From Acidobacteriota bacterium (GTDB taxonomy: Bacteria > Acidobacteriota > Blastocatellia > Pyrinomonadales > Pyrinomonadaceae), in NCBI GenBank assembly GCA_003223975.1, contig QHXS01000047.1, positions 1 to 41,054 on the forward strand: a DNA stretch of 41,054 bases. Reading direction: 5' to 3'. The notes below the pieces were generated by a model, which made no database searches, was not told where the DNA came from, and was given only the letters and a program-made list of their open reading frames with translations. Positions 22,862-32,240 of the stretch are shown here, piece after piece. A program made the translations under genes and the position numbers. Numbering within the stretch: the stretch's first letter is position 1; each line of letters opens with the position of its first letter.

Positions 22862-22959
22862 ACCGGTTCACGGCCGTTCATCGCTTTGTACTTCCAGGGT
22901 GATTTGGCCATAGCTGCGCCGTCCGATATTTCGTGCTTCTCACTAAGGCTCGGCGACAC
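22858..22959 (-). CDS. Possible 33-residue small ORF after priA
   Basis: A frame reads GTG at 22959, then SPSLSEKHEISDGA, then an internal Met with AKSPWKYKAMNGREPV, and stops at 22858. The composition is protein-like, and it occupies most of the 120-bp gap between priA and the Uma2 stop. The start is a GTG with only AGG upstream, and no family is recognised. The codons before GTG (LDWTAG) also look protein-like, but an in-frame stop lies just upstream. It could be a remnant of a longer gene. Confidence 0.25.
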   Translation of the reverse strand: MSPSLSEKHEISDGAAMAKSPWKYKAMNGREPV

Positions 22960-22981
22960 GCCTGCGGTCCAGTCGAGAACG

Positions 22982-25231
22982 TCACATAAGGTTCACCGGA
23001 TCGATCTCGACCTGGATTATTCGGCGGTCGCAACCTCGAGCCTCGGCTTCAGCAAGCGCCGTATCGATCATTGTCCTAAGGGCGCGTCGATTTTCGCATT
23101 TGATGATGATCTGCTGACGATATTGGTTCTTTATCCGCGAGATAGATGCCTGCGCCGGGCCGAGGATACGCGAAACCTTGTCGCCATTGGCACGATCGAG
23201 CGAATCACGAAGAATGCGGGCATTTTTCAACGCGTATTCCAGGTCACGATGCACGAGCATGAACGACGCGAGCACAAAATACGGCGGATAGCCGAGTCGA
23301 TGGCGATACTTCATCTCTTCGGTGTAAAAGCCGTCGAAATCCTGATTCACGGCATGACGTAAGGCGTAATGCTCCGGGTAATAAGTTTGGATCAGCACCG
23401 ATCCCGGCAAACTGCCCCTGCCGGCACGCCCCGCAACCTGCGTTAACAGCTGAAACGTTCGCTCCGCGGCACGAAAGTCAGGCAAGCCGAGGCCGGTATC
23501 GACAGAAACAACGCCCACCAGCGTGACGTTATGAAAATCGTGGCCTTTAGCGATCATTTGCGTGCCCAAAAGCAGGTCGATCTCGCCACGGTCGAATGCA
23601 TTGAGCGTTTTCGCAAGATCGCCTTTTCGCTTCATCGAGTCGCGGTCAACGCGTGCGATCTTCAGGCTGGGAAAATGTTTGCGTAAAACCTCCTCGACCT
23701 GTTCGGTGCCCTGACCGACGAAGTACAGGAATTCGCTTTCGCAAAACGGACATGCCGACGGAGTTTGGACAGAATAGTTGCAGTAGTGGCAAATGAGGTG
23801 ACCGTCTCGGCGGTGATATGTCAGCGTAATGTCGCAGTTTTTGCATCGAAGGCTTTCACCGCACGATCGACAAAGAACGAACGTCGAAAAGCCGCGCCGG
23901 TTCAGCAACACCATCGACTGCTCGCCTTTAGCGTGAGTTTCTTGAATCGCTTTAAGAAGCTGAGGCGAAAGGACGACGTCTTTGCCGGTCCGTTTGAAGA
24001 CGTCGCGCATGTCGATCAACTCGGCTTTCGCCATCGGCCGGTCGCCGATTCGGTCCGGAAGCCGCAGGTAGTGATATTTTCCCGAATGCGCGTTATCGAA
24101 TGTTTCTAGCGATGGCGTTGCCGAGCCGAGCACGATGACTGCGCTAGCTTTACGGGCTCGCATCACCGCGACATCGCGGCCATGATAGTAGGGCATTTCG
24201 TTCTGCCTGTACGAAGTATCGTGTTCTTCGTCGACGATGAGGAGGCCGAGATCGCCGAGCGGTGCAAAAACTGCGGAACGCGTTCCGATCACAACGCGGG
24301 CCTCGCCATTGCGAATGCGGCGCCATTCGTCATAGCGTTCGCCCGTGGAAAGGTTGGAATGGAGGATCGCCACCTCGTCGCCAAAAACCGCGAGAAGCCG
24401 TTTTGAGAAAACCGGCGTTAATGCGATCTCCGGAACGAGCATTATCGAGGATCTTCCATTAAACAAAGCGGCCTGCATTGCTCGCATGTAAACTTCGGTC
24501 TTGCCGCTGCCCGTAACGCCGTGAAGTAGGAAAGCGGAATATTCACCGGTTTTCCCTGCTTCGACGATCTCGGCCAACGCCGCGGTTTGCGGCTCGGTAA
24601 GTTTGATGGCATCGACGACTTCATTGCGGCTCTTTGACAACGGATCTCGCCGCACTTCCTGGATCGAGATCTCGAGAACGCCGCGCTTTACAAGAGTATT
24701 GATCGGGGATGCGCCAACCGACGCTCTTTCCAAAAGGTCGGTGAAAAGCATTTCGCCACCGGAGCTCTTGAGATGTTCGATAATGCGTTCCTGCTGGTCC
24801 GTAAGCTTCAACCCGGGATCGACATTGGTAATAAGACGAACGGACTTACGGCGTTTCGGACGCACGCGATTTGACGAGCTGATGCCTGCAGGAAGAGAAG
24901 CCTTGAGCATTTCGCCCCAAGAAGTTGCGTAATAATCGGCCGCCCAGCGGGTTAGTTCGAGTATTTCGTCAGAGACAAGCGGATCTTCGTCAAGCAACTG
25001 GCTTATGTCCTTGATGTCGCTGTCGCGAAGTTGGGAAGCGGGATCGATATCGCCGCGAAACCCAGCAATATATCCTGTAATATTTCGTTTGCCGAATGAA
25101 ACTTCGACACGTGAGCCGATGCGAGCGATGTCGCTTAATCCTGCGGGAAGCCGATATGTGAAGAGCTTTTGCAGCGGAACGGGAAGCGCGACTTCGATAT
25201 ATCGTTTATCTTTTAGGACGGGTTGAGGCAT
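22982..25231 (-). CDS. priA: Primosomal protein N' (replication restart helicase)
   Basis: The 749-residue protein restarts collapsed forks by recognising branched DNA and loading the helicase. The 3'-DNA-binding domain is at the N-terminus (VALPVPLQKLFTYRLP). Helicase core motifs are LLHGVTGSGKTEVYM (Walker A), LLIVDEEHDTSYRQ (Walker B, DEEH), VLGSATPS (motif III), and motif V/VI segments GTQMIAKGHDF and TQVAGRAGRG. A Cys-rich zinc domain inserted between the helicase lobes has CRSCGESLRCKNCD and CHYCNYSVQTPSACPFC. The length is typical. The promoter must lie in the 70-bp gap shared with the divergent gene at 25302. Confidence 0.95.
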   Translation of the reverse strand: MPQPVLKDKRYIEVALPVPLQKLFTYRLPAGLSDIARIGSRVEVSFGKRNITGYIAGFRGDIDPASQLRDSDIKDISQLLDEDPLVSDEILELTRWAADYYATSWGEMLKASLPAGISSSNRVRPKRRKSVRLITNVDPGLKLTDQQERIIEHLKSSGGEMLFTDLLERASVGASPINTLVKRGVLEISIQEVRRDPLSKSRNEVVDAIKLTEPQTAALAEIVEAGKTGEYSAFLLHGVTGSGKTEVYMRAMQAALFNGRSSIMLVPEIALTPVFSKRLLAVFGDEVAILHSNLSTGERYDEWRRIRNGEARVVIGTRSAVFAPLGDLGLLIVDEEHDTSYRQNEMPYYHGRDVAVMRARKASAVIVLGSATPSLETFDNAHSGKYHYLRLPDRIGDRPMAKAELIDMRDVFKRTGKDVVLSPQLLKAIQETHAKGEQSMVLLNRRGFSTFVLCRSCGESLRCKNCDITLTYHRRDGHLICHYCNYSVQTPSACPFCESEFLYFVGQGTEQVEEVLRKHFPSLKIARVDRDSMKRKGDLAKTLNAFDRGEIDLLLGTQMIAKGHDFHNVTLVGVVSVDTGLGLPDFRAAERTFQLLTQVAGRAGRGSLPGSVLIQTYYPEHYALRHAVNQDFDGFYTEEMKYRHRLGYPPYFVLASFMLVHRDLEYALKNARILRDSLDRANGDKVSRILGPAQASISRIKNQYRQQIIIKCENRRALRTMIDTALAEAEARGCDRRIIQVEIDPVNLM

Positions 25232-25301
25232 TTCGAGCGGTCTGCCGAAATGATAACCTATTGAAACTTTTTACTGAAAATGTCATCTAATCCTTAACTA
25301 T

Positions 25302-25811
25302 ATGGACGCATTCCTGAACGAAACCGAAAAGAAGAAAACGAATTATAAAGGGTATATTTTGGGCGCGGTCGTTGGTCTGATCGCGATGGCCGGGATTATT
25401 TTCATAGCCGCACGGCGGCCCTCCATGGAAGAGCAGGCGGCCGCAGTGCTCGAAGGGGCTTTTACGGAGGGCTCGCCTGAATTCGATGCGATCACGAAGG
25501 ATATTATTATCTCGACCACCGACAAGACGATCGAAGGTCAGAATGCTTTTGGCTCGATATCGATGTTCATTGTTGGGAAAGTGAAGAACAAAGGAAACAA
25601 GCTTATTGATGGGCTCGAAGTGAATGTCGCAGTGATCGATCAGTTCAATACGCCGATAAAGGAGAAGCGGGTTTTGGTCGTTCCGACACAGCAAGCGCAG
25701 CTTGGGCCCGGCGAAACGATACCGATAACGCTGAGCATCGAAGGATTCAAGAAAAGCGATGATCGCGCAAATATTCGCTGGAAAGTAACGGCAATCAGGA
25801 TACCCACCTAA
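25302..25811 (+). CDS. Membrane-anchored protein with a single periplasmic beta domain, unknown function
   Basis: The 169-residue protein has a short Lys-rich N-terminus, one transmembrane helix (about 17-37, GYILGAVVGLIAMAGIIFIA) and an exported domain. That domain contains GKVKNKGNKLIDGLEVNVAV and a late LGPGETIPITLSIEGF. The strand pattern 'V-K-N-x-G-x-x-x-x-x-x-V' followed by 'L-x-P-G-E' is that of FxLYD/DUF3426-like immunoglobulin-type domains found on small membrane proteins. No catalytic residues are visible. The gene is divergent from priA. Its last 4 bp overlap the end of the convergent ABC ATPase gene, so it is probably expressed alone. Confidence 0.6.
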   Translation: MDAFLNETEKKKTNYKGYILGAVVGLIAMAGIIFIAARRPSMEEQAAAVLEGAFTEGSPEFDAITKDIIISTTDKTIEGQNAFGSISMFIVGKVKNKGNKLIDGLEVNVAVIDQFNTPIKEKRVLVVPTQQAQLGPGETIPITLSIEGFKKSDDRANIRWKVTAIRIPT

Positions 25812-26746
25812 TCGGTCTTGGTTTGAGCGACGAAAAGGTCTTCGAGCGATCGGCGTATCGGATTGATCGAGATCAGCGAACCGCCGGCATCGCGGGCCGC
25901 GCGCAAAATGCCTTCGATGTCCGAATCGCGATTAGCTATGACCAGCGTATCGCCGGATCGCTGTTCGATCTCAGTTGCATTTGGGATCGATATGCGTAGT
26001 TTCGCCGCATCGGCACCCGCGACGACGATCTCAAATCTGGGTTGGTCGTTCGACTCGGCTAGAAGATCGTGAAGCTTTCCCGCGGCGGCAAGTTTTCCGC
26101 GGCTGAGGATCGCGACCTCATCACAAAGTGCTTCGGCGTCGGAAAGAATATGCGTCGACATGAAAACGGCCGTGCCTTTGGATGGCAGTTCGGCGATGAG
26201 CTCACGGATCTCGCGGCGGCCGATCGGGTCGAGGCCGCTCATGGGTTCGTCTAGAAAGACGATCCTCGGTTCGTTTATCAACGACTGCGCGAGGCCAACA
26301 CGCTGGAGCATTCCCTTTGAGAATTTCCGAAGCTGTTTTTTCCAATCGCGTTCTTCGAGACCGACTTTGGTTAAGAGTTCGCCGGTCTTGGCTTTTCGTT
26401 TTGACGCGTCCAGATCGAAAAGTCGGCCGAAGTAGTCGAAGAGTTCGACGGGTGTTAAATAGTCGTAGAAATACGGATTTTCTGGACAATATCCGATCTG
26501 TCGATGCATCGAGACGCTGTCGATCGGCTGGCCAAGTATCGATGCGGAACCTTCGGTCGGGTACAAAAGACGCATCAGAAGTTTGATCGTGGTGGTCTTG
26601 CCCGCACCGTTTCCGCCAAGGAAACCAAAGATCTGACCTTCGCTAACTGAAAGGCTAAGGCCGTCTAACGCCCGCACTTTTTTCTTTTTCCAAAAGCCGG
26701 TCTCGTAGTCTTTTGAGAGATTTTCGACGCTAACGATATGTTCCAT
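25808..26746 (-). CDS. ABC transporter ATP-binding protein (PilH-like context)
   Basis: The 312-residue protein is the nucleotide-binding subunit of an ABC-2-type exporter. It has Walker A GGNGAGKTTTIKLL, a Q-loop QIGYCPENP, the signature FSKGMLQRVGLAQ, Walker B RIVFLDEPMSG and the switch His in MSTHILSD. A C-terminal extension (about 215-312) is typical of DRA/NodI-like subunits. The matching permease is encoded in the same operon two genes upstream (29326-30126). Its start lies 17 bp inside the end of the membrane protein gene before it, so it is translationally coupled. In Myxococcus a PilH ATPase and PilI permease sit beside pilA; the position here, downstream of pilS-pilR-pilA, suggests the same role. 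Confidence 0.9.
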   Translation of the reverse strand: MEHIVSVENLSKDYETGFWKKKKVRALDGLSLSVSEGQIFGFLGGNGAGKTTTIKLLMRLLYPTEGSASILGQPIDSVSMHRQIGYCPENPYFYDYLTPVELFDYFGRLFDLDASKRKAKTGELLTKVGLEERDWKKQLRKFSKGMLQRVGLAQSLINEPRIVFLDEPMSGLDPIGRREIRELIAELPSKGTAVFMSTHILSDAEALCDEVAILSRGKLAAAGKLHDLLAESNDQPRFEIVVAGADAAKLRISIPNATEIEQRSGDTLVIANRDSDIEGILRAARDAGGSLISINPIRRSLEDLFVAQTKTD

Positions 26747-28391
26747 ACGATTTTACTTTACACGTGTAGAGGAAGATCAAAATACCGATCACTAGGAACC
26801 AGCCGATCGTTGAAACCCAAATCGAAACTCTGACGAGAGTTGGTTCGACAAAGTTGAGTTCAACGTGAACGCGCTGGTTCGGGATCTGCAAAAGGATGAC
26901 ACCGTCATCGGAAACGTCTGTTGCAACAGGTTCGCCGTCGATGCTCGCGAGCCAATGCGGATAATAAAATGTCGATATCGAAACCAGACCTGCAGCGCCC
27001 TCATCGACGGAAAAGCTGCGTTTTGTGGGAAGCCATTCGTCAAGGGTGGCGTTTCGCCCAGACGCATCAATCTTTTCTTTTCTGGAGAATGCTGCGCGGT
27101 TTGCCCATTCAGGCCACCAGCCTTCAAAGGTTTCCGCTTCAGAAAGCCTCCTGGCTCGTTCGGCGAATTCCTGACGGGAAGTGAAATGGGGAGCTCTGAC
27201 AACAAACGCTGAAAGAAAGACAAACGGCAAGATCCCCGCCGCCAGCGCAAACGCTGTCGCGTCAATATTTGCACCCCGAGTGCGACGGACGATTGCAACC
27301 GACCCCGCCCCTACAACAACGGCGGCAGTCAAAGTCGCAATATGTAGCCATCGCCAGGGAAACTGAACCTTTTGCAAAAGCGAGAGGTTATTCCATATCA
27401 AATACGAGATCGGAGTTGCAAAGAAGACCGCTGTTGCTAATGGAATGACCAACTGCAAGCCGTAATTTTTCCATTGATCGGTTTTGCGTAGTGCAAATAT
27501 CGATGGAATGCAGATCAATATCGTCGCTGCGAAAATAAGGTCACCAAACCAGAGCGATTGTCCATCGTTCAAGAAATCGGTAAATGTTCGGCTTGAGAAT
27601 AGAAAGTTCTCGTTATATGACCATATGTTCGCGAAATATTTCGGTTGCGAATGTTTCACGATTTGCATTTCGGTTATCATGCGAACCCAATAAAACGAGC
27701 TGAGCAGCAAACTGACGATAACCGAGACACCAAGTCTTACGTAAGTCGCGAGGGACGAGAGTCGGATCATCGCAACTGCATATAAAGCCAAAGCGATCGA
27801 ACCGATTATGGTGATAGGCAAATGCGTGGAGATCAAAAAAGCATAGGAGATCGAAAGAAAGAGAATGTTGTGCAAATTACTATCGCGAATTACTCTCGTT
27901 AAAAAAAGAAAGCAAAAAGGTAAGATCGCACCGGCCGCGAATTCGGCAAACAGAAAATTATTGTAGATCTCGTTGAGATGAAAGGGTGCGAATGTGTAAA
28001 TTGCTGCCGCTGTCAACGACGAATTGTGATCAAAGAACTCGCGTGACCAGAGAAAGACACCGAAGCCGCCGATCAGGAAGATCAGAAAGAAGACAGCGAT
28101 ACCGGCGGTGTACCAATCGCCGACAGCGAAATAGGCGATCGCCAATGCGTAATACGATAACGGAGGATAAACACGTAACCCGACGTCGCCAAAGCCGTGA
28201 TTTGCGTTTCCGGCGAAATGCGGAAACCATTCGCCCGCGCGGATCGCATCTACAACGTGCTGCGCAAATTCATGATGCTGCACCGCGTCATTGCCACCGG
28301 GAATTCCACGGATCAACATCGGAGCCACGGCCAATATCGCAAATAGCAACAGCCAACAAACTTGCCTTGATGCCAGATTGGTCAGATTCAT
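26730..28391 (-). CDS. Multispan membrane protein, PTPS-related/GT-C glycosyltransferase-like
   Basis: The 553-residue protein has about 11-12 hydrophobic helices. The first exported loop carries PGGNDAVQHHEFAQHVV, with Asp35 at the place where GT-C glycosyltransferases keep their catalytic Asp, followed by RVYPPLSYYA. This layout is that of the '6-pyruvoyl-tetrahydropterin synthase-related' membrane family (Pfam PTPS_related) and YfhO-like proteins, believed to be lipid-linked sugar transferases. A C-terminal exported domain (about 410-530) contains FYYPHWLASIDGEPV, a short Ig-like segment also seen in that family. It sits between the TPR gene (5-bp gap) and the ABC ATPase (17-bp overlap). 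In this context it may supply or modify a glycan for the pilus, which is inference. Confidence 0.7.
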   Translation of the reverse strand: MNLTNLASRQVCWLLLFAILAVAPMLIRGIPGGNDAVQHHEFAQHVVDAIRAGEWFPHFAGNANHGFGDVGLRVYPPLSYYALAIAYFAVGDWYTAGIAVFFLIFLIGGFGVFLWSREFFDHNSSLTAAAIYTFAPFHLNEIYNNFLFAEFAAGAILPFCFLFLTRVIRDSNLHNILFLSISYAFLISTHLPITIIGSIALALYAVAMIRLSSLATYVRLGVSVIVSLLLSSFYWVRMITEMQIVKHSQPKYFANIWSYNENFLFSSRTFTDFLNDGQSLWFGDLIFAATILICIPSIFALRKTDQWKNYGLQLVIPLATAVFFATPISYLIWNNLSLLQKVQFPWRWLHIATLTAAVVVGAGSVAIVRRTRGANIDATAFALAAGILPFVFLSAFVVRAPHFTSRQEFAERARRLSEAETFEGWWPEWANRAAFSRKEKIDASGRNATLDEWLPTKRSFSVDEGAAGLVSISTFYYPHWLASIDGEPVATDVSDDGVILLQIPNQRVHVELNFVEPTLVRVSIWVSTIGWFLVIGILIFLYTCKVKSYGTYR

Positions 28392-28396
28392 CGAAA

Positions 28397-29329
28397 CTAG
28401 AACTTCGGTATCTTGGAATTGATGCCATCAACAGTCGCCGCGCAAGTGTTTCTGTCGAGGAAATATGGAATGCCGGTTGGATCCACCAACTGTCGGTCTG
28501 CGCTAACACGAAAGTCGCGGCCGCCGGGCAATTTTGAATTCATGAGCCGGGGCAGAATTGGAGCTAACGAACTTGGACACGGCGAACCGTCCGCGATCAC
28601 AGTTTTAAGGACTGCATTGATAGCGTCCAACTCATCGAGAGAGTCGAGCTGCATCAGCCGCAATTCGGCATTTTGCCTGCCTTGCCGATCATCTGATTCG
28701 TTAAGCATTTGCGTATAGATCTGTCTGGCAGTGTCTCGGCTGCCACCTCGCGTACGCATCGCCGCGGACATTTGTTTGAGAAACGGGGGCGATCCGGCGA
28801 TCTTCGAGCCCTCGTCGTATATGTCTGCCGCTTTTTGAAATTCGTTTGCTCGCCAATAAATGTATCCGAGGTAATGATAAAGCCGCCAGGATCCCGGATT
28901 AGCCTGAATACCCTTTTCTGTAAGGGCTATCGCCTGGTCGCGGTCGATAGCGGGAAGCAAAACTGCACCGTACGTATATGCGGCAATAAATCTCGGATCG
29001 AGGTCGGTTGCATTGTCGAGCAAAGGATATAATAGGCGTGGATTCAGCGGCCGCAGGTTTTCGATATTGATGTTTGAAAGATCGTTCTTGACCAGCTTAT
29101 CGCCTATATACTGAAGCGAACGTATCCAGTACCAATCGGCGATCAAGCCGTCGGACCCAAGGGCGAATCCTTTTAGTTTTTTGCCTTGCAATTCGAGGTC
29201 GGCATCCTCGTAACCTTCTGACAAGACGACACGGTTCGCTGACGCTTCTTGACTAACGAGTACAAGCGCGGTTACGGCGACGATAATAACCGCAAGGTGC
29301 ATCCAAAATTGCCGAAAGAACGTCGTCAT
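28397..29329 (-). CDS. Membrane-anchored TPR protein in the pilus/ABC operon
   Basis: The 310-residue protein has an N-terminal transmembrane anchor (about 12-28, LAVIIVAVTALVLVS). An exported region follows with GLIADWYWIRSLQYIGD and DNATDLDPRFIAAYTYGA. TPR-like helical pairs come next (DQAIALTEKGIQANPGSWRL, YHYLGYIYWRANEFQKAADIYDEG, then DTARQIYTQML). Two Cys near the end (CPSSL and NTCAAT) could pair outside the membrane. Its ATG overlaps the permease stop by ATGA, so it is tightly coupled to the ABC permease. Position, anchor and size fit a PilG-like accessory of the ABC module, but I cannot confirm homology. It probably scaffolds a periplasmic complex. Confidence 0.6.
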   Translation of the reverse strand: MTTFFRQFWMHLAVIIVAVTALVLVSQEASANRVVLSEGYEDADLELQGKKLKGFALGSDGLIADWYWIRSLQYIGDKLVKNDLSNINIENLRPLNPRLLYPLLDNATDLDPRFIAAYTYGAVLLPAIDRDQAIALTEKGIQANPGSWRLYHYLGYIYWRANEFQKAADIYDEGSKIAGSPPFLKQMSAAMRTRGGSRDTARQIYTQMLNESDDRQGRQNAELRLMQLDSLDELDAINAVLKTVIADGSPCPSSLAPILPRLMNSKLPGGRDFRVSADRQLVDPTGIPYFLDRNTCAATVDGINSKIPKF

Positions 29330-30126
29330 TTGAAGTTGCGCCGGCTGAAAATGATAATTGCGATCGTTAACAGGACGACACAGTAAAAGGTCGAATACAA
29401 AACTGCGTATCCGAGCATCGACGCAGTCGGTACGAGTTCGTTCGCGGCCTCGGTTCGGAAGCTGAAAAGTGCCAAGTTGGGCAACAGGAAATAGACGGTC
29501 TCTAAGAAAAGTGAAGCCATTCGGGAACTTAATCCGGACGCCAGGTCACGGAGTGACGAACTCAAATGTCCGATGATGAATACGAAGAAAGTGAGTAGAG
29601 CGGACAGCGCGGGCGTAGAGAACGACGAAAACATGATCGCCACGGCTGTCGTGATCATTAGTTCGAAAAAGATCAGGAAGATCGCGGGCCAGATCGAAAG
29701 GGCTAAAGAAGAGTTGTTGACATAGATCAACGCGAGCGAAACGCCGAGACCCATCACGAACGTATTCACCAAGAGTGTCAAACAAAGCCCGAGAAATTTT
29801 CCGGTGACGAATTCACCGCGGCCTACGGGCTTGGAAAATATGTTGAATACCGTCCTTTTCTCGATCTCTTTCGAAACGAGCCCGACACCGACAAAAATCG
29901 CAATAAACGTGCCGAATATCAGGAGTGCGTTTAGGCCGATATTAACGATCGTTCGCGCCTCTTGCCCGTTGGTCAACTCGCCGAGCAATATCGCACAAGC
30001 CACAATAAGAAGCACGAATACGACCAGGTTATAAAGAACGCGGTCCCGTATCGCCTCGCGAAAGGTGTTGCCGGCGATCGCTAAAACTCTTTTGAACGGA
30101 TTTCCGGCGGAAAGCGGTTCGGTCAT
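29326..30126 (-). CDS. ABC-2 type transporter permease
   Basis: The 266-residue protein has six hydrophobic helices in the NosY/ABC-2 pattern. The N-terminus NTFREAIRDRVLYNLVVFVLL is the family hallmark, followed by EIEKRTVFNIFSKPVGRGEFVTGKFLGL (the EKR-T-x-x-x-x-L/P-V-x-R coupling segment). It should form a dimer with the ATPase encoded at 25808-26746. Its stop overlaps the start of the TPR gene (ATGA). A 98-bp gap separates it from the ligase-like gene upstream. The transported molecule is unknown. In Myxococcus the equivalent PilI is needed for pilus export, so pilus biogenesis is the first guess. Confidence 0.85.
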   Translation of the reverse strand: MTEPLSAGNPFKRVLAIAGNTFREAIRDRVLYNLVVFVLLIVACAILLGELTNGQEARTIVNIGLNALLIFGTFIAIFVGVGLVSKEIEKRTVFNIFSKPVGRGEFVTGKFLGLCLTLLVNTFVMGLGVSLALIYVNNSSLALSIWPAIFLIFFELMITTAVAIMFSSFSTPALSALLTFFVFIIGHLSSSLRDLASGLSSRMASLFLETVYFLLPNLALFSFRTEAANELVPTASMLGYAVLYSTFYCVVLLTIAIIIFSRRNFK

Positions 30127-30224
30127 TTTCTCAGGTTTAGAATTGAAATTGGGATGGCAGAATTTGCCTTGATGATTTTATCACAAGGTGATGCGCCACT
30201 TCGCAAAAAAGGATGATCGACTTG

Positions 30225-32183
30225 TCAGTCGACGCGTACTTTTTCGTCATTATAGAAGTAGATGGCGTCCTGCGGCCGCAGTTCGGGAGGAGCGGAATAA
30301 TACGAAGGATCGCTTGTTGCCTTCAAATGTGCGTTCAATATTCCATCTTTTATCACTGAATACCAGCCATTCGTTTGCTGCAAATTGTATGATCGGCCGA
30401 TAGCGAGTTGCCGCATTGCTTCTTCCATTTGTCCCTGCTTTTCGAGAACGATCGCAAGCCGCGCCCTAATGAACGTCGATCTGGGAAAAATGGAGGCGGC
30501 TTCACGCAAAGTTGCCTCGGCTGAGCACAGATCGCCCGTCATTTCCTGCGCGTTCGCCATATATGAATAGATAAGGGAAATACCGTATCCGCCGTCGATC
30601 GATCTTCGAAAATGGGGCACCGCCGAAGGCCACTGTTTTTCGCGAACCAAAGACCCAGCGGCCGCGAGCTCCGCGCCGGGATTGTCTTGATCTAGTTTGC
30701 TTGCGGATTCAAAAAACGCAAGAGCTGTTTCTAGATCCGTTGAACGCTCGCCAATCAGCAATGTGTATTGGCTCGCCGCTTTCGTTACCGAAAATATCAA
30801 TAGCATTACAGGCATGAGGATCGTTATGGTTCGGAGTCCAAATGCAATGTAAATTCTTGAACCATTCAGCGTCGAAAACCTGCCGCGACGTCCTTTCAGA
30901 TATGAAGTCGCCAGGCCGAGCAACATGAAAAAAACAATACCGTTTTGGAACGCTCGAAACGAAAACGACGAGAAAAGGGAACTGGCGCAGAATGCGATCA
31001 CGCCGGCGATCGCGGCATAAAATATGGGTGACAGATGAAGGCTTCGTTGCCAAATTTCCCTTGCGAACATTGCCAACGCCGCGACCACCATCATTGTGAA
31101 TATCAGGATACCGAACAGGCCTAATTCGGCCGCGATCTGAATCAATTCATTGTGGGCTCGTTCGAAAACGTAGTCCTCGCCGATCGCGGAGTCCGGATCG
31201 TTGGGGTTTTGGGCGGCTAATTCTTCTCGCGCCTGGTTGAAAGCCAAACCAAAGTTGTCTCCGCCAACTCCCAAGATCAGATTCGTACCGATCATCTTAC
31301 GGGCAACCTTCCACGTGTAGATGCGCATGTCCGACGTCGAAGGACCAGATTCATGCTTACCGGAAATATAGTCTGTAGTCGAAGGTATCGCGGTTAATTG
31401 CGAAAAGCCCGTTTGAAACGCGACGGTCAACACAAGCCAACAAGCTCCCATGCAAGCGACTCGGATCCGGTGATCCGGTCGGAAAAGCGCGACGAAAATG
31501 AAAAACGCCATAATCCCGACTGTCCCGGCAATAAAGGCTCCTTTCGATAGCGAAAGCATAACGCCGATCCAGGCAGCCGAAGCAACTGCAAGAACACCAA
31601 CGAACTTCAACTTTGTTTTAGAAAATAACCCCACCGCAAACAATAGCGGCGCGATCGTGATGAGCAGTTCTGCAAATTTCGCATATCGGATCCTGAGCGT
31701 ACCTTCCTGAACGGTAAAGTCCTGCATCGTGGCAAAATCGAATACTGCTAGTATTCCGAGAAAAATTGCCACACATGCAAATAGCCGGATAATTTGGGAA
31801 CGGCCACCGCCGATTTTCGCGAAAACACAGGTAAGTACGAATACAAGAATGTAGTTTCCCCAAACGAAAGTATGGTGAAGAGCCGAACTCCACGAACCGG
31901 CCCATAAACACGAAACGAGACTCCAAGCGACAAACGAGCCGAAACCAAATAGCAGCCCCCGAACTTCAAGGCTTCCAATGAAACGCCCAAAATTGAGTTC
32001 AAAGTTTATCTGGCGCGATCCGAAGATCACAACAGCAACTATAAAAGCGGCGAAAAACAACTCGACGCGCCAAGGGATCGATGAAACATTTATCGGCCGG
32101 GGGAACGAGAAAAGAGGCGAGATCAATATGAGCGCGAGCAAGAATATCGCGGAGTTCCTGGAGGCGGAGCTGGGGCTGGACAT
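30225..32183 (-). CDS. O-antigen ligase/Wzy_C-family membrane protein with C-terminal TPRs, possible pilin O-oligosaccharyltransferase
   Basis: The 652-residue protein has about 12 transmembrane helices. A large exported loop (about 270-325) carries the Wzy_C signature ERAHNELIQIAAELGLFG. At least two TPR units follow in the last 170 residues (DLETALAFFESASKLDQ, SLIYSYMANAQEMTGDLCSAEATLREA, ARLAIVLEKQGQMEEAMRQL). Wzy_C proteins are O-antigen ligases (WaaL), polymerases or protein O-oligosaccharyltransferases (PglL, TfpO). In Pseudomonas tfpO lies directly after pilA, exactly as this gene does, and the pilin here is rich in Ser and Thr. Pilin glycosylation is therefore a good hypothesis, although WaaL-type LPS ligation is equally allowed by the motifs. 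A perfect TATAAT lies 47 bp upstream. Confidence 0.75.
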   Translation of the reverse strand: MSSPSSASRNSAIFLLALILISPLFSFPRPINVSSIPWRVELFFAAFIVAVVIFGSRQINFELNFGRFIGSLEVRGLLFGFGSFVAWSLVSCLWAGSWSSALHHTFVWGNYILVFVLTCVFAKIGGGRSQIIRLFACVAIFLGILAVFDFATMQDFTVQEGTLRIRYAKFAELLITIAPLLFAVGLFSKTKLKFVGVLAVASAAWIGVMLSLSKGAFIAGTVGIMAFFIFVALFRPDHRIRVACMGACWLVLTVAFQTGFSQLTAIPSTTDYISGKHESGPSTSDMRIYTWKVARKMIGTNLILGVGGDNFGLAFNQAREELAAQNPNDPDSAIGEDYVFERAHNELIQIAAELGLFGILIFTMMVVAALAMFAREIWQRSLHLSPIFYAAIAGVIAFCASSLFSSFSFRAFQNGIVFFMLLGLATSYLKGRRGRFSTLNGSRIYIAFGLRTITILMPVMLLIFSVTKAASQYTLLIGERSTDLETALAFFESASKLDQDNPGAELAAAGSLVREKQWPSAVPHFRRSIDGGYGISLIYSYMANAQEMTGDLCSAEATLREAASIFPRSTFIRARLAIVLEKQGQMEEAMRQLAIGRSYNLQQTNGWYSVIKDGILNAHLKATSDPSYYSAPPELRPQDAIYFYNDEKVRVD

Positions 32184-32230
32184 ATGGACTGAATCGAAGC
32201 TTTGGAATCGGAGCCGGACGGCCCGTAATT

Positions 32231-32236
32231 ATTATA
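32231..32236 (-). promoter_or_regulatory. -10 element upstream of the ligase-like gene
   Basis: TATAAT on the minus strand, 47 bp before the ATG at 32183 and just beyond the pilA terminator. No convincing -35 lies 16-18 bp upstream, where the sequence is the terminator stem. The ligase operon may thus have its own weak promoter in addition to readthrough from pilA. Confidence 0.35.
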
Positions 32237-32240
32237 TCCG

